A DNA stretch of 64,000 nucleotides from Candidatus Undinarchaeales archaeon (lineage in GTDB: Archaea > SpSt-1190 > JASMDC01). The stretch spans positions 90,780-154,779 of the forward strand of contig JASMDC010000003.1 in NCBI GenBank assembly GCA_030753015.1, given 5' to 3'. Under the pieces are notes generated by a model. That model worked only from the letters and a program-made list of their open reading frames with translations, searched no databases and was not told the origin of the DNA. Positions 54,870-62,730 of the stretch are shown piece after piece. The position numbers and the translations under genes were made by a program. Positions within the stretch are counted from its first letter, which is position 1; each line of letters begins with the position of its first letter.

Positions 54870-55517
54870 ATGCCCATGGCCGAACAGAAGGTGCAGCTCA
54901 GATGTTATAGTTACATCGACATGTTGCAGCCGCAGTTCGCGTCGTACTTTGCCACAGTGGCCCGAGGCTACCTCCCAAAGGCGGGCCAGGCCGCCCTCTT
55001 TATCGAGATCGCTCCCGGGATGCCCATCAATCGGATCACTGACGTGGCCGTGAAGGCCACATCAGTCACTGTTGGCGAGCTCATCGTCGAGCGGTCCTTC
55101 GGATTCCTGGAGATTCACCATGACTCCCAGGCCGAAGTGATGCAGGCAGGCCAGGCAATCCTCGACTATCTGGGAATCGATGAGTCCGATAGGCTCAAGC
55201 CCAAGCTCGTCACCAACCAGATCATCAAACGGGTAAACGATTATCACTCCATGCTCATCAACCGCAGTACCAAGGGCATGATGCTCGTGCGGGACCAGTC
55301 TCTCTACATAGGTGAGACCGTCCCTGCAGGCTATGCTGCGTACGCTGCCAACGAGGCTGAAAAGGCGGCCGATATCAACATTATCAACGTGCGCGCCGTT
55401 GGACGTTTCGGACGGTACTATATCGGCGGGACCGAGTCAGAGGTCCAAGCAGCCATGCAGGCCGCAACCGTTGCGGTGAATTCTCTGGAAGGTAAGGAAG
55501 AGGAGCGAAAGAAATAG
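54870..55517 (+). CDS. BMC shell protein, double-domain trimer type (BMC-T)
   Basis: The 215 residues contain two BMC folds: one around 5-100 (LRCYSYIDMLQPQ; LFIEIAPGMPINRITDVAVKA) and one around 120-208 (SLYIGETVPAGYAAYAANEAEKA; INIINVRAVGRFGRYYIGG). This matches trimer shell proteins of the gated, stacking class that tile microcompartment facets. First gene of the locus. An ATG two codons on (54876) is an alternative start. It is separated from the rest by a hairpin and a second promoter. Confidence 0.88.
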   Translation: MPMAEQKVQLRCYSYIDMLQPQFASYFATVARGYLPKAGQAALFIEIAPGMPINRITDVAVKATSVTVGELIVERSFGFLEIHHDSQAEVMQAGQAILDYLGIDESDRLKPKLVTNQIIKRVNDYHSMLINRSTKGMMLVRDQSLYIGETVPAGYAAYAANEAEKAADINIINVRAVGRFGRYYIGGTESEVQAAMQAATVAVNSLEGKEEERKK

Positions 55518-55521
55518 CCCA

Positions 55522-55539
55522 CCCGGGCGCCGCCCCGGG
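55522..55539 (+). terminator. GC hairpin after the BMC-T gene
   Basis: CCCGGG arms flank a 6-nt loop starting 5 nt after the stop codon. It may lower read-through or protect the upstream mRNA end. Confidence 0.4.
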
Positions 55540-55540
55540 G

Positions 55541-55554
55541 GATATAATTTAAAG
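55541..55554 (+). promoter_or_regulatory. internal TATA box ahead of the BMC-H gene
   Basis: GATATAATTTAAAG directly follows the hairpin and lies about 70-85 nt before the BMC-H start, so the main shell protein and downstream genes may have their own promoter. Confidence 0.5.
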
Positions 55555-55624
55555 GAATACGTCCGTTATACCTATCTCCCGAAGGGAGAACTGTTCACTG
55601 AAAGAGTATCGGAGGCGACCATAA

Positions 55625-55939
55625 ATGGAAGGGAACATCGCACTCGGCATGATTGAAACACGGGGCCTTATAGGCTCTATCGAGGCCGCGGACGCCATGG
55701 TTAAGGCGGCACGGGTCAATCTCATTGGCAAGGAATTCATCGGTGGAGGCTATGTCACCGTGATGGTACGTGGTGATGTGGGAGCTGTGAAGGCTGCCGT
55801 CGACGCTGGCGCTGCTGCTGCTAAGCGCGTCGGTGAGCTCGTGTCTGTGCACGTCATACCTCGCCCCCACGGCGATGTGGAGTACATCCTCCCCAGTATC
55901 GACACGGCGGCCGAACATCCGGTCGTCAAGAAGAAATAG
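55625..55939 (+). CDS. BMC shell hexamer protein (BMC-H), PduA-like
   Basis: A single BMC domain with [36 protein letters not shown] and [16 protein letters not shown] is close to PduA/CcmK hexamers. These form most of the facets, and their central pore lets substrates through; the pore loop here reads IGGGY. C-terminal KKK tail. GGAGG precedes the ATG. A very similar second copy lies at 60466. Confidence 0.95.
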   Translation: MEGNIALGMIETRGLIGSIEAADAMVKAARVNLIGKEFIGGGYVTVMVRGDVGAVKAAVDAGAAAAKRVGELVSVHVIPRPHGDVEYILPSIDTAAEHPVVKKK

Positions 55940-55952
55940 GGTCGCATCGTGA

Positions 55953-55981
55953 GACCGTCCCCGGTCATACCGGGGGCGGTC
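55953..55981 (+). terminator. 13-bp stem-loop after the first BMC-H gene
   Basis: GACCGTCCCCGGT and ACCGGGGGCGGTC pair over 13 bp with one G-U and a 3-nt loop, 13 nt after the stop. It could stabilise the shell-gene mRNA or cut down read-through, raising shell protein over enzymes. Confidence 0.5.
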
Positions 55982-56015
55982 GGACCGGATACTTGGGAAG
56001 AGGGGTCGTCATCGT

Positions 56016-56744
56016 ATGGACGCTGATGAGTTGATTGAGGAGATCACCAACGAGGTCCTCAAGCGTTTCGATCCTACTTTTATCCGTATCGAGGACCGCC
56101 GCATTCTTGTTGTGCTCCACACACCTGATAGGCATGTACCTCTTGCCCTGACACGGCTCCTGGAGGATGTCGGTCCGCCGAGTGATCGGGATATCCTGGT
56201 TACGCCTGAAGTGCGTTCTTACCTGGCAGGACTCGGTATCAACTGTCGGGATCATGCTCGCGACGTCTTCGAACCTGATGCCGTCCCCGGAATCCTCCAT
56301 CGCCTCCATGAATATCGCATGGTGGTCGTCCCTGCTGTGAGCTTCCATACCGTGCGCGCCATCGCCGAGCTGCGGGACGAGGAGCCCTTCGTGCAACTTG
56401 TACTCCAAGCATTGCTACGGGGGTTGAAGGTAGTGATGCTCACCGATGCGCTCGTACCTGCCCAGCGTGAGGGCGCGTCCGTGGCCCCGGGTCTCACGGC
56501 CGCGGCCGAGGATAACTTAAAAAAGCTACTTGCCTACAACATCGTGCTCGTACGGCTCGATGAGATTGGGACGGCGGTAGCAGAGAAGAAAGTGCCTTCG
56601 TCCAAGGACCTCATCACTGAGCAAGACATCATTGACCTCAAGAACGGTGATGTGACCGGACTCAGGGTGCCCCCCAAGACGATCGTGACGCCGCTGGCGC
56701 GCGACAAGGCGAAGGAATTGGGCATCACAATCATCCGGGAATGA
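56016..56744 (+). CDS. BMC-associated flavoprotein-like protein with N-terminal encapsulation-type helix
   Basis: Residues 2-18 (DADELIEEITNEVLKRF) form a short amphipathic helix like those that target enzymes into microcompartments. The middle is an alpha/beta domain (RRILVVLHTPDR; RMVVVPAVSFHTVRAIAEL) resembling flavoprotein domains of the UbiX/Dfp fold. The C-terminus (ITEQDIIDLKNG; IVTPLARDKAKELGI) recalls a short motif seen in other BMC proteins. Function uncertain; it may bind FMN or a related cofactor. It is co-directional in the BMC operon. Confidence 0.6.
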   Translation: MDADELIEEITNEVLKRFDPTFIRIEDRRILVVLHTPDRHVPLALTRLLEDVGPPSDRDILVTPEVRSYLAGLGINCRDHARDVFEPDAVPGILHRLHEYRMVVVPAVSFHTVRAIAELRDEEPFVQLVLQALLRGLKVVMLTDALVPAQREGASVAPGLTAAAEDNLKKLLAYNIVLVRLDEIGTAVAEKKVPSSKDLITEQDIIDLKNGDVTGLRVPPKTIVTPLARDKAKELGITIIRE

Positions 56745-56781
56745 TGCTCGGGATCCCGTGCGGGGAGAGGGGTAAGCGTCC

Positions 56782-57096
56782 ATGGACGTATGCAAGATAA
56801 TAGGCGACATCGTCAGCACACAAAAGGACCCTAAAGCAGAGGGTTTCAAGCTCCTTGTGGTCCAACAGTTGGACATGTTGACTCAACAACCCAAAGGATA
56901 TACCCTCGTGGCAGCGGATACGGTCGGTGCCGGGATGGGCGAGGTCGTGCTTGTAGTGCGAGGGAGCTCTTCGCGCATGACACAGCTCACAAACGAGAAG
57001 CCCATCGACGCCGCCATCATGGGGATCATCGACTACATACATATCGACGGGGAGCGGGTGTACTCAAAGTACCCCGACCGCGACCTGGAGACCTAA
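56782..57096 (+). CDS. BMC shell pentamer (vertex) protein, EutN/CcmL family, first copy
   Basis: The protein has the EutN/CcmL fold: MDVCKIIGDIVSTQKDP at the start, LLVVQQLD, VAADTVGAGMGEVVLVVRGSS and IMGIIDYIHIDG. Pentamers cap the vertices of the shell. The 104-residue length is typical. 12 nt ahead of the aldehyde dehydrogenase gene. Confidence 0.92.
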   Translation: MDVCKIIGDIVSTQKDPKAEGFKLLVVQQLDMLTQQPKGYTLVAADTVGAGMGEVVLVVRGSSSRMTQLTNEKPIDAAIMGIIDYIHIDGERVYSKYPDRDLET

Positions 57097-57107
57097 GGGG
57101 ATAGATC

Positions 57108-58538
57108 ATGGAAGTCACCGAGGACCAGATATCAAACATCGTCGAGGTAGTGCTCAAGAACGTGCAGAACCAGCTGGGCGACATGCCTGCGGCACGCGCG
57201 GGATCCTCTCCCAAAGGCGAGGACGGAATCTTTGCTACCATCGAGGAAGCCGTCACGCACTCACTCGCGGCGCAGGAACAGTTCGTGGAAATGGAACTGT
57301 CCAAACGCGTCGATATCATCCGAGCCATCCGTGATGCTATGGAGGAAAGTGCCCGGACCTTGGCCGAGATGGCAGTTCGCGAAGTCGCGTTCGGTCGAAT
57401 CGAGGACAAGATCAAGAAGAACCTGCTCGCGGCCAGGAAGGCCCCGGGCATCGAGGCACTACCGACCACCGCTTGGAGCGGTGACGACGGCCTCACTCTC
57501 GTGGAACGAGGTCCCTATGGTGTCATCGGTTCCATCACACCTACCACCAATCCCGTGGCCACCATCACGTCCAATGCCATATCAATGCTCGCGGGAGGCA
57601 ACAGCGTCGTGTTCAATCCTCATCCAAGGTCCAAGGGCGTCACCAACCGTGCGATCCAGATCATAAACCAGGCAATCGTAGCAGCAGGGGGCCCGCCGAA
57701 CCTTCTCTGTTCCGTCATCGAGCCGACCATCGAGACATCGAACGAGCTGATGAACCATCCAATGATCCGGATGCTGATGGTCACCGGAGGCCCCGGCGTG
57801 GTGGCCGTGGCCATGAAGACCGGTAAGAAGGTCGTGGCCGCAGGTCCGGGTAATCCACCAGTCATCGTGGACGATACCGCAAACATCCCCCGGGCCGCCA
57901 AGGACATCGTGGACGGGGCCAGCTTCGATAACAATGTGCTGTGCATCGCTGAGAAGGAGGTGTACTGTTTCGAGGACGTCACCGACCAGCTCAAGGAGGA
58001 GATGAAGAAGTACGGCGCCTATGAGATCAGCGGCAAGCAGATTGAGGACCTCATCTCCCTCGTGTTCGTGGACCCTGCTGGGGAACATCCCAAGATCAAC
58101 ACAAAATGGGTGGGTATCGACGCCTGGCGAATCCTCAGGGAGATCGATATACGCGTCAACGAGGACGTCCGGCTCATTATCGCCGAGGTTCCCGATGAAC
58201 ATTCCTTCGTCAATGCCGAGATGCTCATGCCCGTTCTACCGATCGTACGGGTGAATACCATCGAGGAAGCGCTGGAAAGGGCAAAGCGCGCCGAGCACGG
58301 TTTCCGCCACACGGCCTGCATGCACTCAGAGAGCGTCTCCAATATGAGCTACGTAGCACGCTACATTGACACCACAATCTTCGTCAAGAACGCCCCCTCC
58401 TATGCCGGGCTCGGCTTCGGTGGCGAGGGGCACGCCTCCCTGAGCATCGCTGGACCGACGGGGGAGGGCATCACAGGGCCTTTTGCCTTCACCCGCGAAC
58501 GACGGTGCGTGCTCGCGGGATCCTTCCGCATCGTGTGA
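57108..58538 (+). CDS. CoA-acylating aldehyde dehydrogenase of BMC type (PduP/EutE-like)
   Basis: The N-terminal helix (TEDQISNIVEVVLKNVQNQL) followed by a Gly/Ser-rich linker is a probable encapsulation peptide. The ALDH core has GPYGVIGSITPTTNP, the FNPHPRS segment, the VTGGPGVV loop and the catalytic Cys279 in NNVLCIAEKEV, as in acylating EutE/PduP. It turns an aldehyde into acyl-CoA with NAD+. Complete at 476 residues. The aldehyde source in this locus is not identified. Confidence 0.92.
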   Translation: MEVTEDQISNIVEVVLKNVQNQLGDMPAARAGSSPKGEDGIFATIEEAVTHSLAAQEQFVEMELSKRVDIIRAIRDAMEESARTLAEMAVREVAFGRIEDKIKKNLLAARKAPGIEALPTTAWSGDDGLTLVERGPYGVIGSITPTTNPVATITSNAISMLAGGNSVVFNPHPRSKGVTNRAIQIINQAIVAAGGPPNLLCSVIEPTIETSNELMNHPMIRMLMVTGGPGVVAVAMKTGKKVVAAGPGNPPVIVDDTANIPRAAKDIVDGASFDNNVLCIAEKEVYCFEDVTDQLKEEMKKYGAYEISGKQIEDLISLVFVDPAGEHPKINTKWVGIDAWRILREIDIRVNEDVRLIIAEVPDEHSFVNAEMLMPVLPIVRVNTIEEALERAKRAEHGFRHTACMHSESVSNMSYVARYIDTTIFVKNAPSYAGLGFGGEGHASLSIAGPTGEGITGPFAFTRERRCVLAGSFRIV

Positions 58539-58549
58539 GTGAGTGAACC

Positions 58550-59884
58550 ATGGCCAAGAAACCCATCGACGCTATCAGGGACGCAGGTATCGTAGGGGCC
58601 GGCGGAGCCGGTTTCCCTACCCATGTCAAGCTGTCGGCAAAGGTCGATACAGTAATCGTCAACGGCGCTGAGTGCGAACCCCTGCTCAAGGTGGACCAGC
58701 AGCTCACCGCCCTCCGAGCCGAGGAGGTGGTAGCGGGCCTGGAGATAGCTCTGGAGCTCACTGGTGCCGAGCGAGGCATCATCGCTCTCAAAGCGAAGTA
58801 CAAGGCCGCCATCGAAGCGCTCACTCCCCTTATCGAGGGGAAGGACAACATCAGTATCGAGCTGCTGGGAAACTTCTACCCGGCGGGGGACGAGCAAGTG
58901 CTCGTGTACGAGATTCTGGGGCGCATCGTACCAGAGGGCGGTATCCCCTTGGAAGTGGGCGTCGTGGTCCAGAACGTGGGCACACTGATCAACATTGCCA
59001 AGGCCGTGAAGGACGACGCCCCCGTCACCTCCAGAGCGTTGACCGTCGCTGGCGCTGTGGCGGAACCCATGACGGTAGAGGTCCCTATTGGGACGTCCCT
59101 TCGCGAGCTCGTGGCCATAGCCGGGGGGCCCACTGACGAACCGTATGGCGTCATAGTGGGAGGCCCCATGATGGGGAAGGTCGAGACCGACCTTGACACG
59201 CCTATTGACAAGACGACCTCGGGGATCGTCGTCCTCCCGTCGGACCACCCGCTCATACTCAAGAAACAGGACGATATGTCCCGCAAGCTCAAGCTCGCCC
59301 GGGCCGCATGCATACGATGCAGTCTCTGCACACAGACCTGCCCGCGCAGCCTGTTGGGCCACCATCTATGGCCGGACCGGCTCATGCGTGCAATGGCCTA
59401 TAATGTCACGTGCGATCCTTCCGACCTTACAAACGCATTCCTGTGTGTCGAATGTGGTGTCTGCACGACCTACGCTTGCCCCATGGGGCTGGACCCGTGC
59501 GCCATGAACCGGGAGATCAAGGCACGTCTGGCCAAGGAGGGATTGGACAATCCCCACCGGGCCAAGGAACTGACCCCGAACCAGTACCGCTCGACCCGCA
59601 AGATCCCGACCTACCGGCTCGTCGGCCGGCTTGGCCTGCTGGAGTACGATCGCGAGGCGCCTGTGCGAGCGGTCGACCACATTGTCCGCAAGGTGCGTAT
59701 CCCGCTCAAGCAGCACATCGGCGCACCCGCCAAGACCACGGTGATCGTTGGCGATACCGTGAAGGAAGGGGATGTCATCGCCGAGATTCCTGATGGCTCT
59801 CTGGGAGCCCGAGTTCACGCGTCCATCGCCGGGCGCGTTACCAAGATACTCGACCACATAGAGATAACCGCGGAGGAGAAGTGA
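58550..59884 (+). CDS. PduS/RnfC-like iron-sulfur flavoprotein
   Basis: GIVGAGGAGFPTHVKL near the start is the nucleotide/FMN-binding region shared by PduS and RnfC. Two [4Fe-4S] motifs follow, CIRCSLCTQTCP (about residue 253) and CVECGVCTTYACP (about 299). A C-terminal SLBB/lipoyl-like domain comes after (VGDTVKEGDVIAEIPDG). PduS reduces cobalamin in propanediol compartments; in this locus, with no cobalamin enzyme in view, NADH reoxidation is more likely. The PduT-like gene follows immediately. Confidence 0.88.
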   Translation: MAKKPIDAIRDAGIVGAGGAGFPTHVKLSAKVDTVIVNGAECEPLLKVDQQLTALRAEEVVAGLEIALELTGAERGIIALKAKYKAAIEALTPLIEGKDNISIELLGNFYPAGDEQVLVYEILGRIVPEGGIPLEVGVVVQNVGTLINIAKAVKDDAPVTSRALTVAGAVAEPMTVEVPIGTSLRELVAIAGGPTDEPYGVIVGGPMMGKVETDLDTPIDKTTSGIVVLPSDHPLILKKQDDMSRKLKLARAACIRCSLCTQTCPRSLLGHHLWPDRLMRAMAYNVTCDPSDLTNAFLCVECGVCTTYACPMGLDPCAMNREIKARLAKEGLDNPHRAKELTPNQYRSTRKIPTYRLVGRLGLLEYDREAPVRAVDHIVRKVRIPLKQHIGAPAKTTVIVGDTVKEGDVIAEIPDGSLGARVHASIAGRVTKILDHIEITAEEK

Positions 59885-59888
59885 TCAT

Positions 59889-60437
59889 ATGGTCCATGCT
59901 ATCGGTCTTGTAGAAACCAACAACGTCGCCAAGGGCATCGAGTGCTGTGACGTGATGCTCAAGCGTTCGGATGTGGAGGCCATCGCCTCCTATCCCGTCT
60001 GTCCGGGGAAGTATATAATCCTCATCGCTGGCGAGGTGGCAGCAGTGAGTTCGTCAGTGGACGCGGGCAAGCTTCAGGCCCTGGATTCCCTGGTGGATGA
60101 CTTCGTCATCCCGAACATACACCCCCAGGTGTTCCCTGCCATTCAGGCCACCACCGAGGTCGACGATCTCCAAGCATTGGGTGTCATCGAGACATTCTCG
60201 CTCTCATCCTGCATCGTGGCTGCCGACTTCGCCGTGAAGGCCGCGGACGTCACGCTCATCGAGATCCGTCTCGGGCGTGCCCTCGGAGGCAAGTCCTTCG
60301 TCACCCTGACTGGGGATACGGCCGCCGTTCGTTCGGCGGTCCAGGCCGGTGTGGAGTCCGTACGCGAGGATGGGCTCCTCCTCGACTACGTGGTCATCCC
60401 ATCACCCCATCCCAAACTTCTTGAGTCCATCGTGTAA
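59889..60437 (+). CDS. BMC-T shell protein, PduT-like with Fe-S pore cysteine
   Basis: Two tandem BMC domains (about 1-90 and 93-182). Cys38 in YPVCPGKYIILIAGEV is in the position of the PduT Cys38 that holds a [4Fe-4S] cluster at the trimer pore. A trimer would thus move electrons through the shell. It starts 5 nt after the PduS-like gene, the usual partner. Trimer-type shell component. Confidence 0.88.
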   Translation: MVHAIGLVETNNVAKGIECCDVMLKRSDVEAIASYPVCPGKYIILIAGEVAAVSSSVDAGKLQALDSLVDDFVIPNIHPQVFPAIQATTEVDDLQALGVIETFSLSSCIVAADFAVKAADVTLIEIRLGRALGGKSFVTLTGDTAAVRSAVQAGVESVREDGLLLDYVVIPSPHPKLLESIV

Positions 60438-60465
60438 TTCGGACAACTGAGGTGACACCGCGCTC

Positions 60466-60771
60466 ATGGAGACACCGACAGGCTGGGGGGATGCCCTTGG
60501 AATGGTGGAGACGCGGGGTCTCGTTGGTGCCATTGAGGCTGCCGACGCCATGGTCAAGGCAGCACGGGTCTCTCTAGCGGGGCTCGAGCGTATTAGTGGT
60601 GGACTGGTGACGGTGATGGTGCGGGGTGACGTCGGGGCCGTGAAGGCTGCGGTCGACGCTGGAGCCGCTGCTGCCCAGAGGGTTGGTGAGCTCGTTGCAG
60701 TCCACGTGATCCCCCGTCCCGACGAACTGGTCGAGGGCGTTATTCCACATGGCCCGGGGGGGCGAGGGTAG
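60466..60771 (+). CDS. BMC shell hexamer protein, second copy (BMC-H)
   Basis: [36 protein letters not shown] and [10 protein letters not shown] are almost the same as in the copy at 55625, but the pore loop reads ISGGL rather than IGGGY and the tail is GPGGRG. The N-terminus has a short extension, METPTGWGD. It probably adds facets with a differently selective pore. Ends directly before the second pentamer gene. Confidence 0.93.
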   Translation: METPTGWGDALGMVETRGLVGAIEAADAMVKAARVSLAGLERISGGLVTVMVRGDVGAVKAAVDAGAAAAQRVGELVAVHVIPRPDELVEGVIPHGPGGRG

Positions 60772-61062
60772 ATGCTCCTTGCCCGGGTCGTGGGCAACAT
60801 CTGGGCTACTCAGAAGATACCTGTGCATGCGGACCAGAAGATCATGGTATGCGTCCCCGTCGACCTGAAGGGGAAATCCGAGGGCGACACATTCCTGGCC
60901 ATCGACCGTGCTCAGGCGGGGATTGGGGATGTCGTGCTGATATCCCAAGAGGGTAAGTGCTGTAACATGCTCATCGGCCGCGAATGGGCGGCCTGCAACT
61001 CAGCTATCCTCGGGATAGTGGACTTAATCGAGACAGAGGAAGGATCAACACAGTTTGCGTGA
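60772..61062 (+). CDS. BMC shell pentamer protein, second copy
   Basis: EutN/CcmL family, 96 residues: MLLARVVGNIWATQK, KIMVCVPVDL, FLAIDRAQAGIGDVVLIS and NSAILGIVDLIE. A second vertex protein distinct from the one at 56782. The ATG directly follows the BMC-H stop. Confidence 0.92.
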   Translation: MLLARVVGNIWATQKIPVHADQKIMVCVPVDLKGKSEGDTFLAIDRAQAGIGDVVLISQEGKCCNMLIGREWAACNSAILGIVDLIETEEGSTQFA

Positions 61063-61064
61063 TT

Positions 61065-61994
61065 ATGATGGACGACGAAGAACTAGCCAAAGTGGTGAGA
61101 GATGTTGTACTCTCGAAACTCCAGGAGAAACAGGCCCAAGACGCACTTTCGGCGTCCCCGGAAGATACGTCCCCTGAAGGGACCATCCCGCGTCATACCT
61201 ATGCAGAAGCTGGTAATCCCCCCCTCATCGTGGCGGCAAATTGGAAGATGCACATGGACAAGCGATCTACAACTGAGTTCGCCCAGGCGTTCGATCCGCC
61301 TGCACGGGACGACCTCGGTGTTGTAATATGCCCGCCCTATTACCTACTATCCCTGCTCAAAGATGCCTTGGGTGACAAGCCCGTGGCAGTAGGTGCCCAG
61401 AACATGCACCCTGAGCCAAAGGGGCCCTTCACGGGCGAGCTATCCCCTCTCATGCTCGCTGATGCGGGCTGCTCGCATGTAATCCTCGGCCACTCCGAGC
61501 GCCGGAAAAACTTCGGTGAGACCTCTGAAAAGATCAATCCGAAGGTGGCCGCCGCCCTCGGTGCGGGACTTGCTCCAATCCTATGTGTGGGGGAGACGCT
61601 AGATCAAAGGGAAGATGGTGCGACCATGCGTGTGGTCACCAACCAACTCACCCTCAGCCTCAACCGTATATCCATCAACGAGGTGCGTCCCCTTATCATT
61701 GCTTACGAGCCGATGTGGGCCATCGGCACCGGACGGAACGCCACTCCTGAGCAGGCGCAAGAGGTCCATGCGCACATCAGAGAGGTGCTCAAGCAGCTTT
61801 ATTCCTACAACGTTGCCCGGGACACACGCATCCTCTACGGTGGTTCGGTGAAGCCGGACAATGCTGGCGACCTGGCAATCCAGCCCGACGTGGACGGATT
61901 CCTTGTGGGCGGGGCCAGCCTCAAGCCAGACTCCTTCACCGAAATCATCCGCAACGCCCTGCGTGCGTTGGAGAAAGACGGCTCACAGGGGTGA
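61065..61994 (+). CDS. tpiA: triosephosphate isomerase with N-terminal encapsulation peptide
   Basis: The catalytic part is a bacterial-type triosephosphate isomerase: AANWKMHMD (about residue 56), GHSERRKNFGET, AYEPMWAIGTGR and LYGGSVKPDNAGDL. Before it lie about 54 extra residues: an amphipathic helix DDEELAKVVRDVVLSKLQ and a Pro/Ser/Thr linker. This design is typical of enzymes sent into a BMC lumen. It interconverts glyceraldehyde 3-phosphate and dihydroxyacetone phosphate. ATG 61065 is 3 nt after the pentamer gene; upstream frame overlaps that gene and is ignored. Archaeal triosephosphate isomerases are shorter and lack such a leader. Confidence 0.9.
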   Translation: MMDDEELAKVVRDVVLSKLQEKQAQDALSASPEDTSPEGTIPRHTYAEAGNPPLIVAANWKMHMDKRSTTEFAQAFDPPARDDLGVVICPPYYLLSLLKDALGDKPVAVGAQNMHPEPKGPFTGELSPLMLADAGCSHVILGHSERRKNFGETSEKINPKVAAALGAGLAPILCVGETLDQREDGATMRVVTNQLTLSLNRISINEVRPLIIAYEPMWAIGTGRNATPEQAQEVHAHIREVLKQLYSYNVARDTRILYGGSVKPDNAGDLAIQPDVDGFLVGGASLKPDSFTEIIRNALRALEKDGSQG

Positions 61995-62000
61995 TGCCAG

Positions 62001-62483
62001 ATGGACTTCACGAAGGACACTCGCGTAGCGATCGGCAGCGACCACGGTGGCTTCGAGCTCAAGGAGATCGTGAAGGACCACCTCCTGCGATTGGGTTATT
62101 GTGTAGTGGACCTCGGATGCCATTCTCCGGACCCGGTGGACTATCCCGACATAGCCTTCCTTGTCGCCAGTGCCATAGCGACCAACGACGACACGGCCGG
62201 TATTATGGTGGACGGTGTCGGTGTTGCTTCTGCCATGGTGGGCAACAAGGTGCCCGGCGTGCGGGCCGCGCCGGTGTACGACGTGTTCTCGGCCAGGTCC
62301 AGTCGTGAGCACAACGATGCTAACATGCTCACTCTTGGTGCTAGGGTCACAGGGCCTGGTTTGGCGTGCCTCGTCGCCGAGGAATGGCTTGTGACGCCCT
62401 TCGGTGGGGGACGACACGAACGGCGGGTGAACAAGATCCGGGACATCGAGGCCCGCTTCATCCGGAGGGTACCTCTGAAATAG
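62001..62483 (+). CDS. RpiB/LacAB-like sugar-phosphate isomerase, divergent active site
   Basis: The RpiB fold is clear: VAIGSDHGGFELK, NKVPGVRAAPVYDVFSA and SREHNDANMLTLGARV. The catalytic CGTG loop of typical ribose-5-phosphate isomerase B reads VDGVGVASAM here, so the Cys is replaced by Asp or Val, and the Glu of the mycobacterial type is also absent. It may act on another sugar phosphate or by another base. Last gene of the operon, 6 nt after the isomerase gene; no N-terminal targeting helix is seen. Confidence 0.85.
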   Translation: MDFTKDTRVAIGSDHGGFELKEIVKDHLLRLGYCVVDLGCHSPDPVDYPDIAFLVASAIATNDDTAGIMVDGVGVASAMVGNKVPGVRAAPVYDVFSARSSREHNDANMLTLGARVTGPGLACLVAEEWLVTPFGGGRHERRVNKIRDIEARFIRRVPLK

Positions 62484-62633
62484 TCCTACTAAATACAAAG
62501 AATTCGCCCTCATTTCTGAAATAACGTGTTTTATCTCCTCAAAGAACGTTCATTCCGTCATTTTTCATCTTTGGAAAGATCCAGGGCGGTAAAATTACGT
62601 ATCTCGCTGCCTACGGGAATAATTCTGCGCAGC

Positions 62634-62642
62634 CTATTTATC
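62634..62642 (+). promoter_or_regulatory. TATA-like box of the first pilin gene
   Basis: CTATTTATC lies about 90 nt before the ATG at 62731 in a 247-nt AT-richer spacer after the BMC operon. Confidence 0.35.
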
Positions 62643-62730
62643 CCGGGTCTACTATCGTATCCATTAACGGGCGTGCAGACCCCCGCCATATCAGTCGTGG
62701 TGGGACGCTCAATGCACGCGTGTAGGAGGT

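Noticed and set aside
56749-56758. CGGGATCCCG palindrome as a hairpin
   Set aside because: It has no loop and is too short to fold; likely chance in GC-rich sequence.
58550-60437. Cobalamin-dependent propanediol or ethanolamine compartment
   Set aside because: PduS/PduT-like genes are present, but no diol dehydratase, ethanolamine lyase, reactivase or adenosyltransferase is found in the window.
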